A stretch of DNA of 64,000 bases from the NCBI GenBank assembly GCA_902651635.1, contig CACRSC010000136.1, positions 197,511 through 261,510 of the forward strand, in the 5' to 3' direction. A program made the translations under genes and the position numbers. Source of the DNA: Mastigamoeba balamuthi (lineage: Eukaryota > Evosea > Mastigamoebida > Mastigamoebidae). Below the pieces are notes generated by a model. The model worked only from the letters and a program-made list of their open reading frames with translations. It searched no databases and was not told the origin of the DNA. Below are positions 52,439 to 62,763 of this stretch, piece by piece (position 1 is the stretch's first letter; every line of letters begins with the position of its first letter).

Positions 52439-54469
52439 TCACTGCGCCTGTTCCAGCACAACCCTCTGCTGCTGCTGCTCCTCCCCCTCCTGCGCCTTCT
52501 GCGGCGGCTCTCCGGCGGCCCCGGCGGCCCCCAGGGCTGCGGCGGCCTCGATGGCCTCGCGCGTGACGACGCGGACGTCGTCGACGCGGCAGAGGATCTC
52601 CACGAAGCTGCCGCGGTCCTCCGAGACGTTCGAGACCATCCGCAGCGGCACCAGCACCGCCACGCGCGCCCCCGCCGCCCCGCGCGCCGCCCCCGCGCAC
52701 CCGCCGTCGCCGCACGGCGCGTCGACCCGCGTGGCGTCGCGCGCGACGACGTAGGTGACGTCCTGCGGGCGCCACTCGCTCACAGGCTTCGCGTCCCAGA
52801 GCCCCGCCAGCACGTCTGCCGCCGCCTGCGCCTGCGGGCCCCCGGGGCCCTCGTCGAGCCCCTTGGGCATCCGCGCCCCTCCGCGCGACGCCGGGGCGGC
52901 CGCCGCGGGGTCCAGGATGCGCGTGACGTGACCCGCGCGCTGGGCGGCCGCGGCAGAGGCGCCGACGACCTCGCGGCGGATGACGACGCCGCTGTCCATG
53001 TCCTGCGAGGCCCGGAAGAAGAGCCCGAAGCTGAACATGATGATGAAGATGCACACGCCCGCCGCCCGCAGCGTCCGCGAGGGCAGGATCTCCGAGTAGC
53101 GCTGGTCCGACGGCAGCCGCGGCACCGCGGGCACCTCGGGGTCGCCGAAGCTCTGCTGCGCCTGCGCGGCGCCCTGCCCGAGGCGCGGCTGCAGCTGCGC
53201 GCCAGAGCCCGACGAGCGCAGCGAGACCGCAGCGGCCGCCGAGCCCGGGGCGGGCCCCGCGCCGAGGCGCATGGCCTGCATCGCCTGCATGGCCTGCATG
53301 ACGCGCTGGTTCTCCGCCAGCAGCGCCTGGTTCTGCCCGCGCAGCGCCTCCATCTCGTTGCGCAGCTCCGATATCTGCCCCTCCAGCGTCGAGATGTGGT
53401 CCTGCTTGCGCTGCCTCGACAGCCTGGCGCTCTCCCTGTTCTTCACCAGCCTGCGTGGGTCGCGCGCCCGCGGCCGTGGGCCGAGCGGCGGCTCGTCAGC
53501 AAGGGGTGGTCCCATTTTCCACAAGGATTATTGGGACGGTTTCGCACCGCTTCTGCTGCTTGAGCTCCTTCTGCTGGCCGGGCGTCAGCTTGTGCGTCTC
53601 GCGGATGAAGCGCACGTACTTGGACATCTGGGCCGACGTCAGCGAGAGCAGCGTCTCGCGCGGCAGGCGTATCGCCAGCCGCGACGGGTCGTCCGAGTCC
53701 TCGCCGTCAGAGTCGGCTGCACAGGGAGCAGGGGGAAAAAAGATACCGGAATCAGAAAAAATGCAGATCCGCGAATCCACCGGGAAAATCCCGAGGAAAA
53801 GGCGGGGAGAGAAGCCACGCGCGCACGGCGCGGCGGCGCGCGGGAGAATCTCGATCGGGAAAAGAATCGGGAAAAGATATTCCGCGCACGGTTGTGCTTC
53901 CGCTTGCGCTTGCGCGACGGCGCGGGCATGGGCCCGCCGAGGACGGCGGGGAGGAGCACGCCCGTCGGCAGGATCTCCGCCGGGCCGCCCGCGCCCTTGT
54001 CGCCGGCGCCCCTGCGCGCCGCCGCCGAGGCCAACGCGGGCTGCTGCGCGGGCTGCACGGGCGACGGCAGGCCGCCCGACGTCGAGACGGCCTCGTCCGC
54101 GGGGCTCGAGGCCACCGTGCTGTCGGGCGTGTCGCCGTCGAGCTGCGCCGAGGGGTCCATCGTCGCCTGCGGGGCCGCTGACGACAGCGACGACGACGAC
54201 GGCTGCGGGGGCTGCGGGGGCTGCGCGGGGGCGTCGTGCAGCGAGGACGAGAGAAGCGAGGCGGGGATGAGGAGGCCGCTGCCCGAGGACGACTGGTGCA
54301 GGAGCGGCTGCTGGACGTGCGCGAAAAGCGACGCAGAGTCGTCGTAGAGCTGCGGCTCCTGCTTGGGCGAGAGCAGCGCCATCGCGGAATCGTACGGATC
54401 CGGCGGCACGACCGACGCCGAGGCGCCGGCCGTGTCGAAGAGGTCCATGGCGTCGCCGAAGTCGGCCAT
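52439..54469 (-). CDS. Membrane-tethered bZIP transcription factor (ATF6/CREB3-like layout)
   Basis: Exons 54469-53890, 53716-53548 and 53450-52439 (586 aa). Introns phase 1 (GTGCGC) and phase 2 (GTGCGA). The N-terminal activation-type region is acidic and Ser/Pro/Gln-rich (MADFGDAMDLFD). A basic patch PSRKRKRKHN precedes a conserved helix (SDDPSRLAIRLPRETLLSL). The basic region KNRESARLSRQRK (Asn-x7-Arg) is formed across intron 2. The zipper has leucines at seven-residue spacing (LEGQISELRNEMEAL). A single TM helix (AAGVCIFIIMFSFGLFF) at ~residue 400 is followed by ~190 luminal-type residues. Known factors of this layout sit in the ER and are released by intramembrane proteolysis during stress. 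Target genes unknown. Confidence 0.88.
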
Positions 54470-54984
54470 CTCGTGTGCGAGCGCGGTCTCCTGGGGCGGT
54501 GCGCAGCGGTTATTGGGGCGCAGGGCTTTTGGGGTGCGTGTGCGCCTCGGGTGCCTTAACTATGTGGGTGAGTCACCCCCTCTGCAGCTTTTTTCTGCTT
54601 TTCCGCCATATCTCGATCGAGATATTTCTCTTTTCATCCACCCCGAATTGTCCACGGAGGCCCACCTATGTGATAATAATCGAGACCGCGACAGGTGTGT
54701 GTTGCATGTTTTTTGCACCCCCGGCAGACAAACGGTCGTCTCGGTCGCTACGGGAGTGGCCTGGATTGTTCTCACCAACTAAGCCACACACGCCGAGAAC
54801 GAATTTGCCGGGCAGCAAGGCAGCCCCCGGCCCGCGCTCTTCCGAGAGAGTTCCCGAAAAGAAAACCCCGCCAAGAATCACTTGATTCCCAGCATGAGAA
54901 TATCCGGGGATATTCGCCGGGGCGAGAAATCGGAAAAATACCCCGCGGACCGCTCGCAGAGGCCCCGTCGTCTTCGCGTCCCCG
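54470..54984. promoter_or_regulatory. Divergent promoter region of bZIP and START genes
   Basis: 515 bp between two diverging starts. Contains an exact 18-bp palindrome ATATCTCGATCGAGATAT (54608-54625), 139 bp from the bZIP start, and GAATATCCGGGGATATTC (54898-54915). Confidence 0.5.
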
Positions 54985-56129
54985 ATGTTCCTCTTCGAGA
55001 GCAGCAAGGACAAGTCGTACCTCGCCGACGCACCCACGCCCACCACGCCCGGCGACCACGACCGCGTGGCCGACGACCTGCTGCGCTGGGGCCGCACGCT
55101 GGAGCCGCTGGACGCGCGCTGGTCGCCGCTGCCCCTCCGCCTCGGCGACGACGGCGACGGCGACGACGGAGGGGATGCGGCCATCCGCCTCTGGGCCAGG
55201 GAGGGCTCGCAGGCGCTGCTGCGGACGGAGCTGGCCATCGCGCGGCCCGTCTCCCACGTGGTCCGCGTCCTGACGCAGACGGCGCTGCCCAGCCTCAAGC
55301 GCCTCTCCACCCAAGGCACCCGTCTCCTCCGTCTCCTCCGTCTCTCCTCCGTTTTCCACCCTCCGGTTCCGAAGGGGGTGAGGGAGGGGGGTGGTGGTCA
55401 AGTGCTGGCACCGTGTTTTTGCTCTATTGCGCGATGCGAGCCTGGCGAGTGGCCGGAAGGGAGAGGTGGAGGGCAAGTGCTGGCTCCGTGTTGTGCTCTA
55501 TTGCGCAATGCGAGCTAAAGTCGATGCGTAGGCCGCCAGAGAGCACTGCGTCTTATTGCCCCGAGACCCTGAGACCCCTACCGTTCAGCGTTGCACGCAC
55601 AGTCGACTGTGAGCCCACGAGGGACAGCGGGGAAGGGAGGGGGGGAGAGAAGTCCAGGACAGCAGCCCCCACCCCCTCAACTGCCCCGCAGCCACTGACT
55701 GGAGGGAGCGCTGCCGCAGTCGCAGAGCACGTGTCCGAGGCGAGGATGGTGCCCGTGGAGGGCACGCGGCCCGGCAGGACCGTCAGCCTGCTCTACCTCA
55801 AGCTGGACCTCGCGTGGCCGCTGGACGACCGCACCGCGCTGTTCCTGTGCGTCGTGGAGCCGCCCGAGCGCCAGGGCGGGCCGACGGCCGTGGGGCTCGT
55901 CTCGGTCAACGACGCCAGCGGCGTGGCGCCCAGGGAGAGGGGCGCCGTGCGGGTCAGCGGCAGGATGGTCTTCTTCCTGACGCCCGACGTGGGCGCCACG
56001 ACGAGGGTAGTGCGTGTCGGCGAGGTCGACCCGCGTGGCAACCTGCCGCAGGAGATCGTCAAGGTCCAGAGGAACGCCGTCGCTGCCCGCGTGCTCGAGG
56101 CGGTTCGCCTCATCGAGTCTCTGCCCTAG
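54985..56129 (+). CDS. START-domain lipid-binding protein
   Basis: Exons 54985-55315 and 55726-56129 (244 aa). The only frame-keeping junction found is GC-AG (CAAG|GCACCC...GTCGCAG, phase 1), joining LPSLKRLSTQ to EHVSEARMVPVEG. The second exon has the features of the second half of a START domain: SLLYLKLDLAWPLDDRTALF, GAVRVSGRMVFFLTPDVG, VGEVDPRGNLPQEIVKV and a C-terminal helix. No TM or targeting segment is seen; probably a soluble sterol or phospholipid carrier. The 410-nt intron carries a tandem repeat. Confidence 0.72.
55396..55514. repeat. Imperfect direct repeat inside START-gene intron
   Basis: Two ~45-bp copies (CAAGTGCTGGCACCGTGTTT... at ~55397 and CAAGTGCTGGCTCCGTGTTG... at ~55471), each ending GCTCTATTGCGC[GA]ATGCGAGC. 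Confidence 0.75.
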
Positions 56130-56654
56130 AGGACAGGGCAGCCACAGGGGATGACTGTGCGCTGCAATGAGACACGATAAGTCCAGAGGGCAGGCGAGGC
56201 GGTGCATCGCGGACAACGCTGGCGAAGCACTGCTCTCCTGTAGAGCCTTCCGCACCCCACAGTGCATCAGGAACTTCACTTGGAAGTGTATAAACGGCCA
56301 GGTCTGCGTGAATGCTGTGGGGGGTGGCTTGTGGTCACAAACTCACACTTTTAATCTCTTTGGATGTGCCAGTGGCGCAACTGTATCTGAGCTGATTTTT
56401 GCGCAGATGACCCCGGATCGATTCCTGGCCCCGGGGATACATTTCTGCGGACACCGGGAACGGACACGAAGAGAGCCGTCCTGCCGGCCTACGATCGTCC
56501 GACCGGATGGCCGGGCGTGCAGCGGCGCGTCCTGCTGCCGCTCCGGGCACCGGCCGCATCTGCACGTGCGTGGAATTCGGTGACGCGATTGCGTCAGCAG
56601 AGCCGCCTGCGGGCCTGAGATCTCAGCGCGTCGCGACAGCACTTTTTTAAAAGG
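56130..56654. other. Intergenic region
   Basis: Between the START gene and guanylate kinase, same strand. A 138-codon open frame (56167-56583) has no recognisable domain and odd Cys/Arg content; left uncalled. Confidence 0.4.
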
Positions 56655-57619
56655 ATGGCAACAGTGGGGACCATGCCCGTCGTTCCGCCCATGCCCCGCC
56701 TGACCCCCGTCGTCCTCATGGGCCCCAGCGGCGTCGGCAAGGGCACACGTGCGCAGGCCCCCTCAGCTGCCCCTCCCCCAGCCGCCCGCCCCCCACCGTC
56801 TCTCGTCGGGTTTTTGGCCTCCCCCGTGCTTCACGGTTGACTGACGTCTTCTCGCCCTTCTCTCCTGCGGGTGTCGAAAACTGGGCGGGCGGGGTGGGCA
56901 GTCAAGGACATGCTCGTCAAGGAGTTCCCCGACGACTTCGAGTTCAGCGTCAGCAGCACGACGCGCGCCCCGCGCCCGGGCGAGGTCGAAGGCGTGCACT
57001 ACCACTTCCTGACGCACGAGGCCATGGAGCAGGCGATCCAGCAGGCACGCAGCCCACGCCCCCAACACACCACCCACCCCTGTTTTCCTTTTCTCCGACA
57101 CCCACCCCACACACCGCATCTCAAAAAAGCCCCATAACAAAACACCCATAAAAACTCAACGGTTTTCTCGGCAAAAACTGTTCTGACGCCATGTGACGCG
57201 TTCAGGGCGAATTCCTGGAGCACGCGCGCGTGCACAGGAACATCTACGGGACGAGCGCCAAGACGGTGGAGCGGACGATCGCGTCGGGGCGGATCTGCCT
57301 GCTGGACATCGACGTGCAGGGGGGCCAGCAGGTGCTGCGCAGCCCCGTGCGCTGCGTCTTTGTGTTTATCGAGCCGCCGTCGATGGCCGAGCTGGAGCGC
57401 AGGCTGCGCGACCGCGGCACCGAGACGGAGGAGAGCGTGCAGACGCGCATGGCCAACGCGCGGAGGGAGATGGAGGCCAGCAGGGAGCCGGGGTTCGTGG
57501 ACCACCGCGTGGTCAACGACGGGCTGGAGGCGGCCTACGCGGAGCTCAGGAAGATTGTCATGCCGCTCGTCGAGCAGCGCAGGCAGTACCTCGCCGCCCT
57601 TGCCAACAGGAGACAATGA
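56655..57619 (+). CDS. GUK1: Guanylate kinase
   Basis: Exons 56655-56748, 56902-57044 and 57206-57619 (216 aa). Intron 1 is GTGCGC-AG, phase 1; intron 2 fits only as GC-AG (CAG|GCACGC...GTTCAG, phase 0). P-loop GPSGVGKGT, then [20 protein letters not shown] (GMP-binding loop), [40 protein letters not shown] and a C-terminal INDG-like [13 protein letters not shown]. It converts GMP and ATP to GDP and ADP in the cytosol. Length and motif order are normal for the family. Confidence 0.95.
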
Positions 57620-60201
57620 GGAGCTAAATTATTAATTGAATTCCTCGTTTACCTATACTGTGAAAAGGTAATTATGGGAGTCGAAAATACCGTATAGGGA
57701 TTATCTTTTTTAGCGGATCGAAATTGATTTTTCCGCCATCTGGAATTACCCTTCCGAAACATTTAAATGTATTGTCTGACTTACTCATGTGAACTGCTCA
57801 GAAAAAGGGTACCTTTTTGCAAAGATATTTACATATCATGGTCCGTTTTTGAATCTACCACTATAACCGGAAATAATTAAGAAAAATGTGTCAGTTTCTT
57901 ACCTCAGCAACTACAGCATGCATCCTACCACTTGGGAGCCCAGGAATATACAAATAGAGCCCTTCTGGATTTGTCTCTTCTTTATTCCTGAAAGAGAAAT
58001 TAATATAAAGATGGTATGGTAATTATACAGGGGCTTTTGCTTTTCACTGTTTGCAATAGTGATTTTATTCCCTTATGATCATTCTTGAATCTGATAATAT
58101 TATTTGAATTTTACTCAATTTCCAACAGAGAAGATCATATTCTATTTCCCAAGGTCTTGAATGTACTGAAATCAGCAGGGAAAACCCATTATAAATGGCA
58201 GAGGTCTGGCTTAATAGGGGCAGTAGGGACTGTCAGGTTATTCTGAAGGCATCTGAGCATGTTCTAAGAACTTGAAGACAACTTAAATCATACCATTTGA
58301 TTATTTCTACCAAAATTGCTTCTGGTTATTATGTTGCACTGTTAGGCCAATGTGAAATAGGATTAAGTGAAAACCAGAAATCAAGTAAGGTAATCTTCTT
58401 TGTTTTTGTATAGTAGTTTTATCTTTACTGTAAGAAAAAGAAAAATTGCAGATGCAAGAACTCTACTCTTAGAAGAAGAGAAGGACAAAAAGATGATCAA
58501 GAATGCATCAGACCGATTTTCTCTATTGACTTCTCTTTATATCCTGCTAAAAAAGGAAGATCTCTGATATACTTCAAAGAGTTGACACTGTTTTCCTCTT
58601 ACTTCATTATTTTTTCTATTTGTGTTATTTTGCAAGAATGAGTGTGATTACCCTTTGTAGTGCAGAAATACAGAGTTATAATGGACTTAATGGACTTCAT
58701 GAAGATGTAAAACCATACTTCTGCTTCTTCTTTGTAATTAGCTACATGGCAGTTTTCTTCTGCCTTTCATTGACAGAGAGAGTCACACAGAGGGTCAGAA
58801 GCTCACTGCTTGGGACACTGATATGGAAATTGTCAGTCAGCAGCTATTTCTTGCAGTTTCATGTAGGAAGATGAGTTCTGTCAGATCTTCAGGTCATGGA
58901 GTACCCATTTTCGCAGTAATGCTGGGGTTGATGAGGTTGACCTGGGACTTGACCATCAGTGAGTATAGTGATGTATGCACTAACATGTATTTTACAAATG
59001 AAGGTGCTAGCAGTACAAAACACGTTTTATGTGCATGCAGCACATAACAATTAATGTGAAAACGTAATCAGTTTATTGATTGACCCACAGTCAAATGACC
59101 AAAGCAATGATGCACTCACTTATTCTGATGTTTCTAAGCTCATATCAAACACTTCCCTTTACATTCCCCTTCATCTTCCCTCTGCCACATATGACTGTGG
59201 CCTCCCCCCTTCCCTGAACTTCTGCTTCTCTCTGTATGCATATGTATGATTTCTATCACTGATATTTGAGATCTCTCAATTATTGCAAAATTAGTACCAC
59301 TCTGATTCAGCGAAAAAGATCCAGCCAAAAGGGAATGAACTAAGCCCTGGCCGAGGTGCATTGATATTTTTAGTGCATATCTTCCTCTCTTTTTGCTGCT
59401 TGGCTGGCGAGGGGGGGGGGGGGGGGGTGGGGTGAGCTGCCAGTGGACCCAGACATCAAAATTTGATTTAGAAATCCTGATTCCTGGATTTTCTCACTTA
59501 AATGACATCTTCTAACCCTGGTAAATCCAATTCCTGGTTGATCTTCACAAAATCCCTGGATCATTTTCGCTGGAGTGAAGTGGTAATATATTTCATAATT
59601 AATAAGAAAAGTTATAAGAAGTTACTGTGGGCTTATGTTTATTATAAACAGAATGTGTTTCGCTTTTCTGTTGGAAAAAAGAGTAAAGACAACCTCTTAC
59701 ACACAGGCTCTGTAAGTCAGAGTCTGATACCTTTATTCAGTGTATAACACTGCCTGTATGTGGTATAACTGCAATGCCAGAGCCAGAAACAGCTGCTGAG
59801 AGGCTATCAAAAGAAAGCTAGCTTCCTGGAGGGGCTGTTATCACAGGAACATGAGTTTTGAGCACGAAGTAGATCGCTTTGGCAGCTGACTCCTTTATTT
59901 CACTCTTTCCTGCTGATATGACACCAGCAGCTGCAGGAAGGCTGTTTCACACAGGAAGGGAAACTGCAATACCAGCTGCGTCAGCACTCAGGGACTGTTG
60001 CACAGGCGCTGCTTTAGAGTGGTGATCTTGTAAAACACAAAAAAGATCTGGAGAATCTGGCACAGGACTTGCATCCTTATTTGGTCCAACAATCGGCGGA
60101 TCAGGATCTGTATCAAGCAAACGATCAGAAACAGCAACGTAACGTGTGTGTATTTTCTACGAAACCTGTTGGCACAGGAGGACCTGGATTGGGTGGAGGC
60201 A
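57620..60201. other. AT-rich, CpG-poor gene-free block ending at an N
   Basis: Composition changes right after the guanylate kinase stop and stays AT-rich with few CpG until the N at 60202. Contains a run of 17 G (59411-59427) and no supported gene. It resembles the block at 1813-3950. The right edge coincides with the N and cuts an exon of the next gene, so at least that edge is probably an assembly join. Confidence 0.65.
59411..59427. repeat. Homopolymer run G17
   Basis: Seventeen consecutive G in an otherwise AT-rich block; a likely sequencing or assembly weak point. Confidence 0.9.
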
Positions 60202-60202
60202 N
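60202..60202. other. N gap cutting the cysteine-rich gene
   Basis: On the minus strand an exon begins GACGCAG|GGTGCGGC and meets the N after a few bases. The phase and the start RCG match the beginning of another cysteine-rich repeat, but what follows is unrelated AT-rich DNA. Confidence 0.65.
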
Positions 60203-62405
60203 GCCGCACCCTGCGTCGCGTTTGTTGCATTGCATGGTGGGAGCAAAGTGAGCTGAGTGGTGGGCCCTCTGGCGTTTGCGCTGCGCCGTGATGCTGTCGC
60301 ACGGGAGCAGGTGCCAGGGGCAGTGCTGCTGGGCTTCCAATCTGCGCTGCACTGGCACTCTGTGCTGCATCCCGTTGTGCCGTCACACGTCTCACCGGCA
60401 TCCACCACAGAATCCCCACACTCTGCCAGAGCCCCTGTCAGTCAGTCCGGTTGCCCTTCCCCCCTTCCACTGCTGCGCACTCGTGCAGGCCCCCTTCCCT
60501 GCTGGGCGCCACCCTGCCTTGCACTCGCAGTTGGCCCCGCATCCAGAAGCCCCGTCACATTGCTCCCCTGCGTCCACCTGCTTGTTCCCGCACACTGGCC
60601 CCAACTGTTCAGTCAAAGCGTCGTCTGTGTCGCATTGTGCATTTTGGGCATGCGGATGCTCACGAGTGCAGCTGTTGAACGTTCCAGAGGCCAACCAGGG
60701 CCACGTGCACGTGCAGTTGTCGTTGCACCACGCGGCTCCCTTCTCGCAGTGCTCTCCAGGATCTTGCATGCCGTTTCCACACCCTGTTGTAACGCGGTTC
60801 TCTTGAATTGTCTTTCTTGGCTTCCGGTTCTATTGAGAGGCACCGCACTTGTGCACTTGCGCTCCAATGGCGAAGCAGTCCAATTGTTGTATGTGTCGCA
60901 TGTGCACCAGTCTGTACAGCCGTCTGCTGTGCTGCGTCTTCCGTTGTTGCTGGTTTCGCATTCCTCTCCGTAGCTGACTGTGTGGTCCCCGCACTCTGGG
61001 ATCAACAGTGAGGAATCATGATGGGTCTGGGTGAATTTACTCGGGCAGCCTGTCCGTGGCGTTTTCACCTTGCTGTCGTTGACACACGAATAGTCACATT
61101 TGAAGTTCCTGGGGCAATTTAGTGGCAAACACTACTCTCTGTCATACGGGATGCTGAGCCCTGGACCAAAGATGCTCGTGTTGGTGATGGCCCTGCAGTA
61201 TGCAAATATCAGGGAGTTTGTGCATTCTGCAGATAATGTGGAATGTACAACATGGAGCAGTGCAGCATGAATGGTATGGTTCCTGTGAGAAATTCGTTGT
61301 TTTGCAGTTGACTGTTGGGGTTGTCAGCTGCTTTGAGTGCACTGGGTTAGAAATAACGTTCATACATGGTTTGGAGAGATTTGAGTGATATCAGCGTGTT
61401 GGGTATGACCCCACTGATTCTGTTGTCATCCAGCATCCTGATTATCTTTAGTGACTGGGGATCAGGTAAAAAGCACAGTGTGCCGAGGTTAGTCATCTGG
61501 CTGATCGATGGAGGGATAGTTCCTGATATACTATTGCCATTCAGAGACCTGGTTTCCGTTGCTCAGTGGTTGAGGATCAGGTTATCCGCACAGAGTTTTG
61601 AGATCATTAAGTTGTCCTATCGGAGGAGGGATGGTCCCTGAGATTCTATTGTTGTCCAGCGACCTGGAGTGTATGTGCTTAGTAGTTAAGGATATGTGAA
61701 TCTCACAGTGATATGAGACTAGTCAGTTGGCCTATCGTCGGTGGGATGGTCCCTGAGATGCTATTGTCACTCAGAGACCTGTGTTGTCCTTGCTCAGCAA
61801 ACAGAGTATCAAGTGATCCGCACAGCGTTTTGAGGTTATTCAGTTGACCAATCGCCAGTGGGATGGTCCCTGAGATGCTATTGCCACTCAGGGACCTGAA
61901 TTGTACTTGCTTAGTAGCTGAGGGATAGGTGAAGAATCGCACAGCGATATGAGACTAGTCAGTTGGCCTATCGTCGGTGGGAGGGTCCCTGAGATGCTGC
62001 TGCCAATCAGCGATCTGAATTGCCTTAGAAAATAGAGGACCATGAAAAACAATGTGCGCACAGTGTATTAAGGTAAACAAGCTGACTAACCATTGATGGA
62101 ATGGTCCCCGATATCTTCTTGGCATCAAGAGATCTGTGAAAGAGCAATATGTCAGTCTCAATACCGGTTCCTTGAGATGATCTCTCTTACGTTGAAATGA
62201 CGTGGTCGTTGCCATCGCAGGTGATGCCCCTGATGCCCTCGCAAGAGTACTCGGACTTGTCACAGAGGTTTTTCGATATGTACGTGATGTGCAGGTCCTT
62301 CTGCATCTCGCACAGCGCGTCACGCTCACTCTGGTCCAGAGCCACGCACACGCACGCCGCCCCGAGCAGAACGCACGCAGCCAGCAGGAGTCTCGCGAGG
62401 CCCAT
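60203..62405 (-). CDS. Secreted/membrane LRR and cysteine-rich repeat protein (3' end missing)
   Basis: Signal peptide from 62405 (MGLARLLLAACVLLGAACVC), then an LRR N-cap with CDKSEYSCEGIRGITC. Exon 1 ends at 62191. Seven 72-nt exons, each one 24-residue LRR of the plant-like type (NSISGTIPPTIGQL), follow: 62133-62062, 62014-61943, 61895-61824, 61778-61707, 61663-61592, 61548-61477 and 61437-61366. All introns are phase 2. An eighth LRR (QLQNNEFLTGTIPF) lies near 61300. A cysteine-rich part from ~61120 has repeats of the DUF4215/myxo-type (CGDHTVSYGEECE, CGNGMQDPGEHCE, CGNKQVDAGEQCD, CGDSVVDAGETCD). These are split by phase-1 introns with GTGCG donors (60848-60784 and others). The link at 61366-61120 is uncertain; two adjacent genes are possible. 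Likely cell-surface recognition. Confidence 0.65.
61366..62133 (-). repeat. Tandem one-LRR-per-exon array
   Basis: Seven exons of exactly 72 nt separated by introns of 39-47 nt, all phase 2, spacing ~111-119 bp. Exons and introns are both similar, showing repeated duplication of an exon-intron unit. Confidence 0.85.
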
Positions 62406-62763
62406 TGTTCTGCAATGACCGCAGAGGGAGGTGCAACCGTTTGGCGGTTAAAATACTGAGGTACAGCAGAGCCAGTAACGAGATTATTTGTGGTATCCCT
62501 AGTATTTTGAAATTTGTGAAACGCGGTTGGTTGAATGACCTATTCCAGAGGGATTGCGAGAAATAAATGATTAAATAACTTCTCGATAGAACTTCAACCG
62601 TTTAGCACAGACTCGTTTTTGGACAAGTTGACTCGCAAATGGGCATTCGCGCGAGAAATCAAGGGCGTGGTTTGATTGATTACCATGACTGGGGACGCGC
62701 GTCTATTGGATTGCATTTTACACTGCAGAACCTTGCTGCTCTGTTCAAGAACAGGTGTTGTGG
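62406..62763. other. Intergenic region
   Basis: Upstream of the LRR gene and downstream of the PSI-like gene (both minus). AT-rich compared with coding parts; no specific feature. Confidence 0.4.

Noticed and set aside
56167-56583. 138-codon plus-strand open frame after the START gene
   Set aside because: No domain, unusual composition and no start context; probably untranslated or intergenic sequence.
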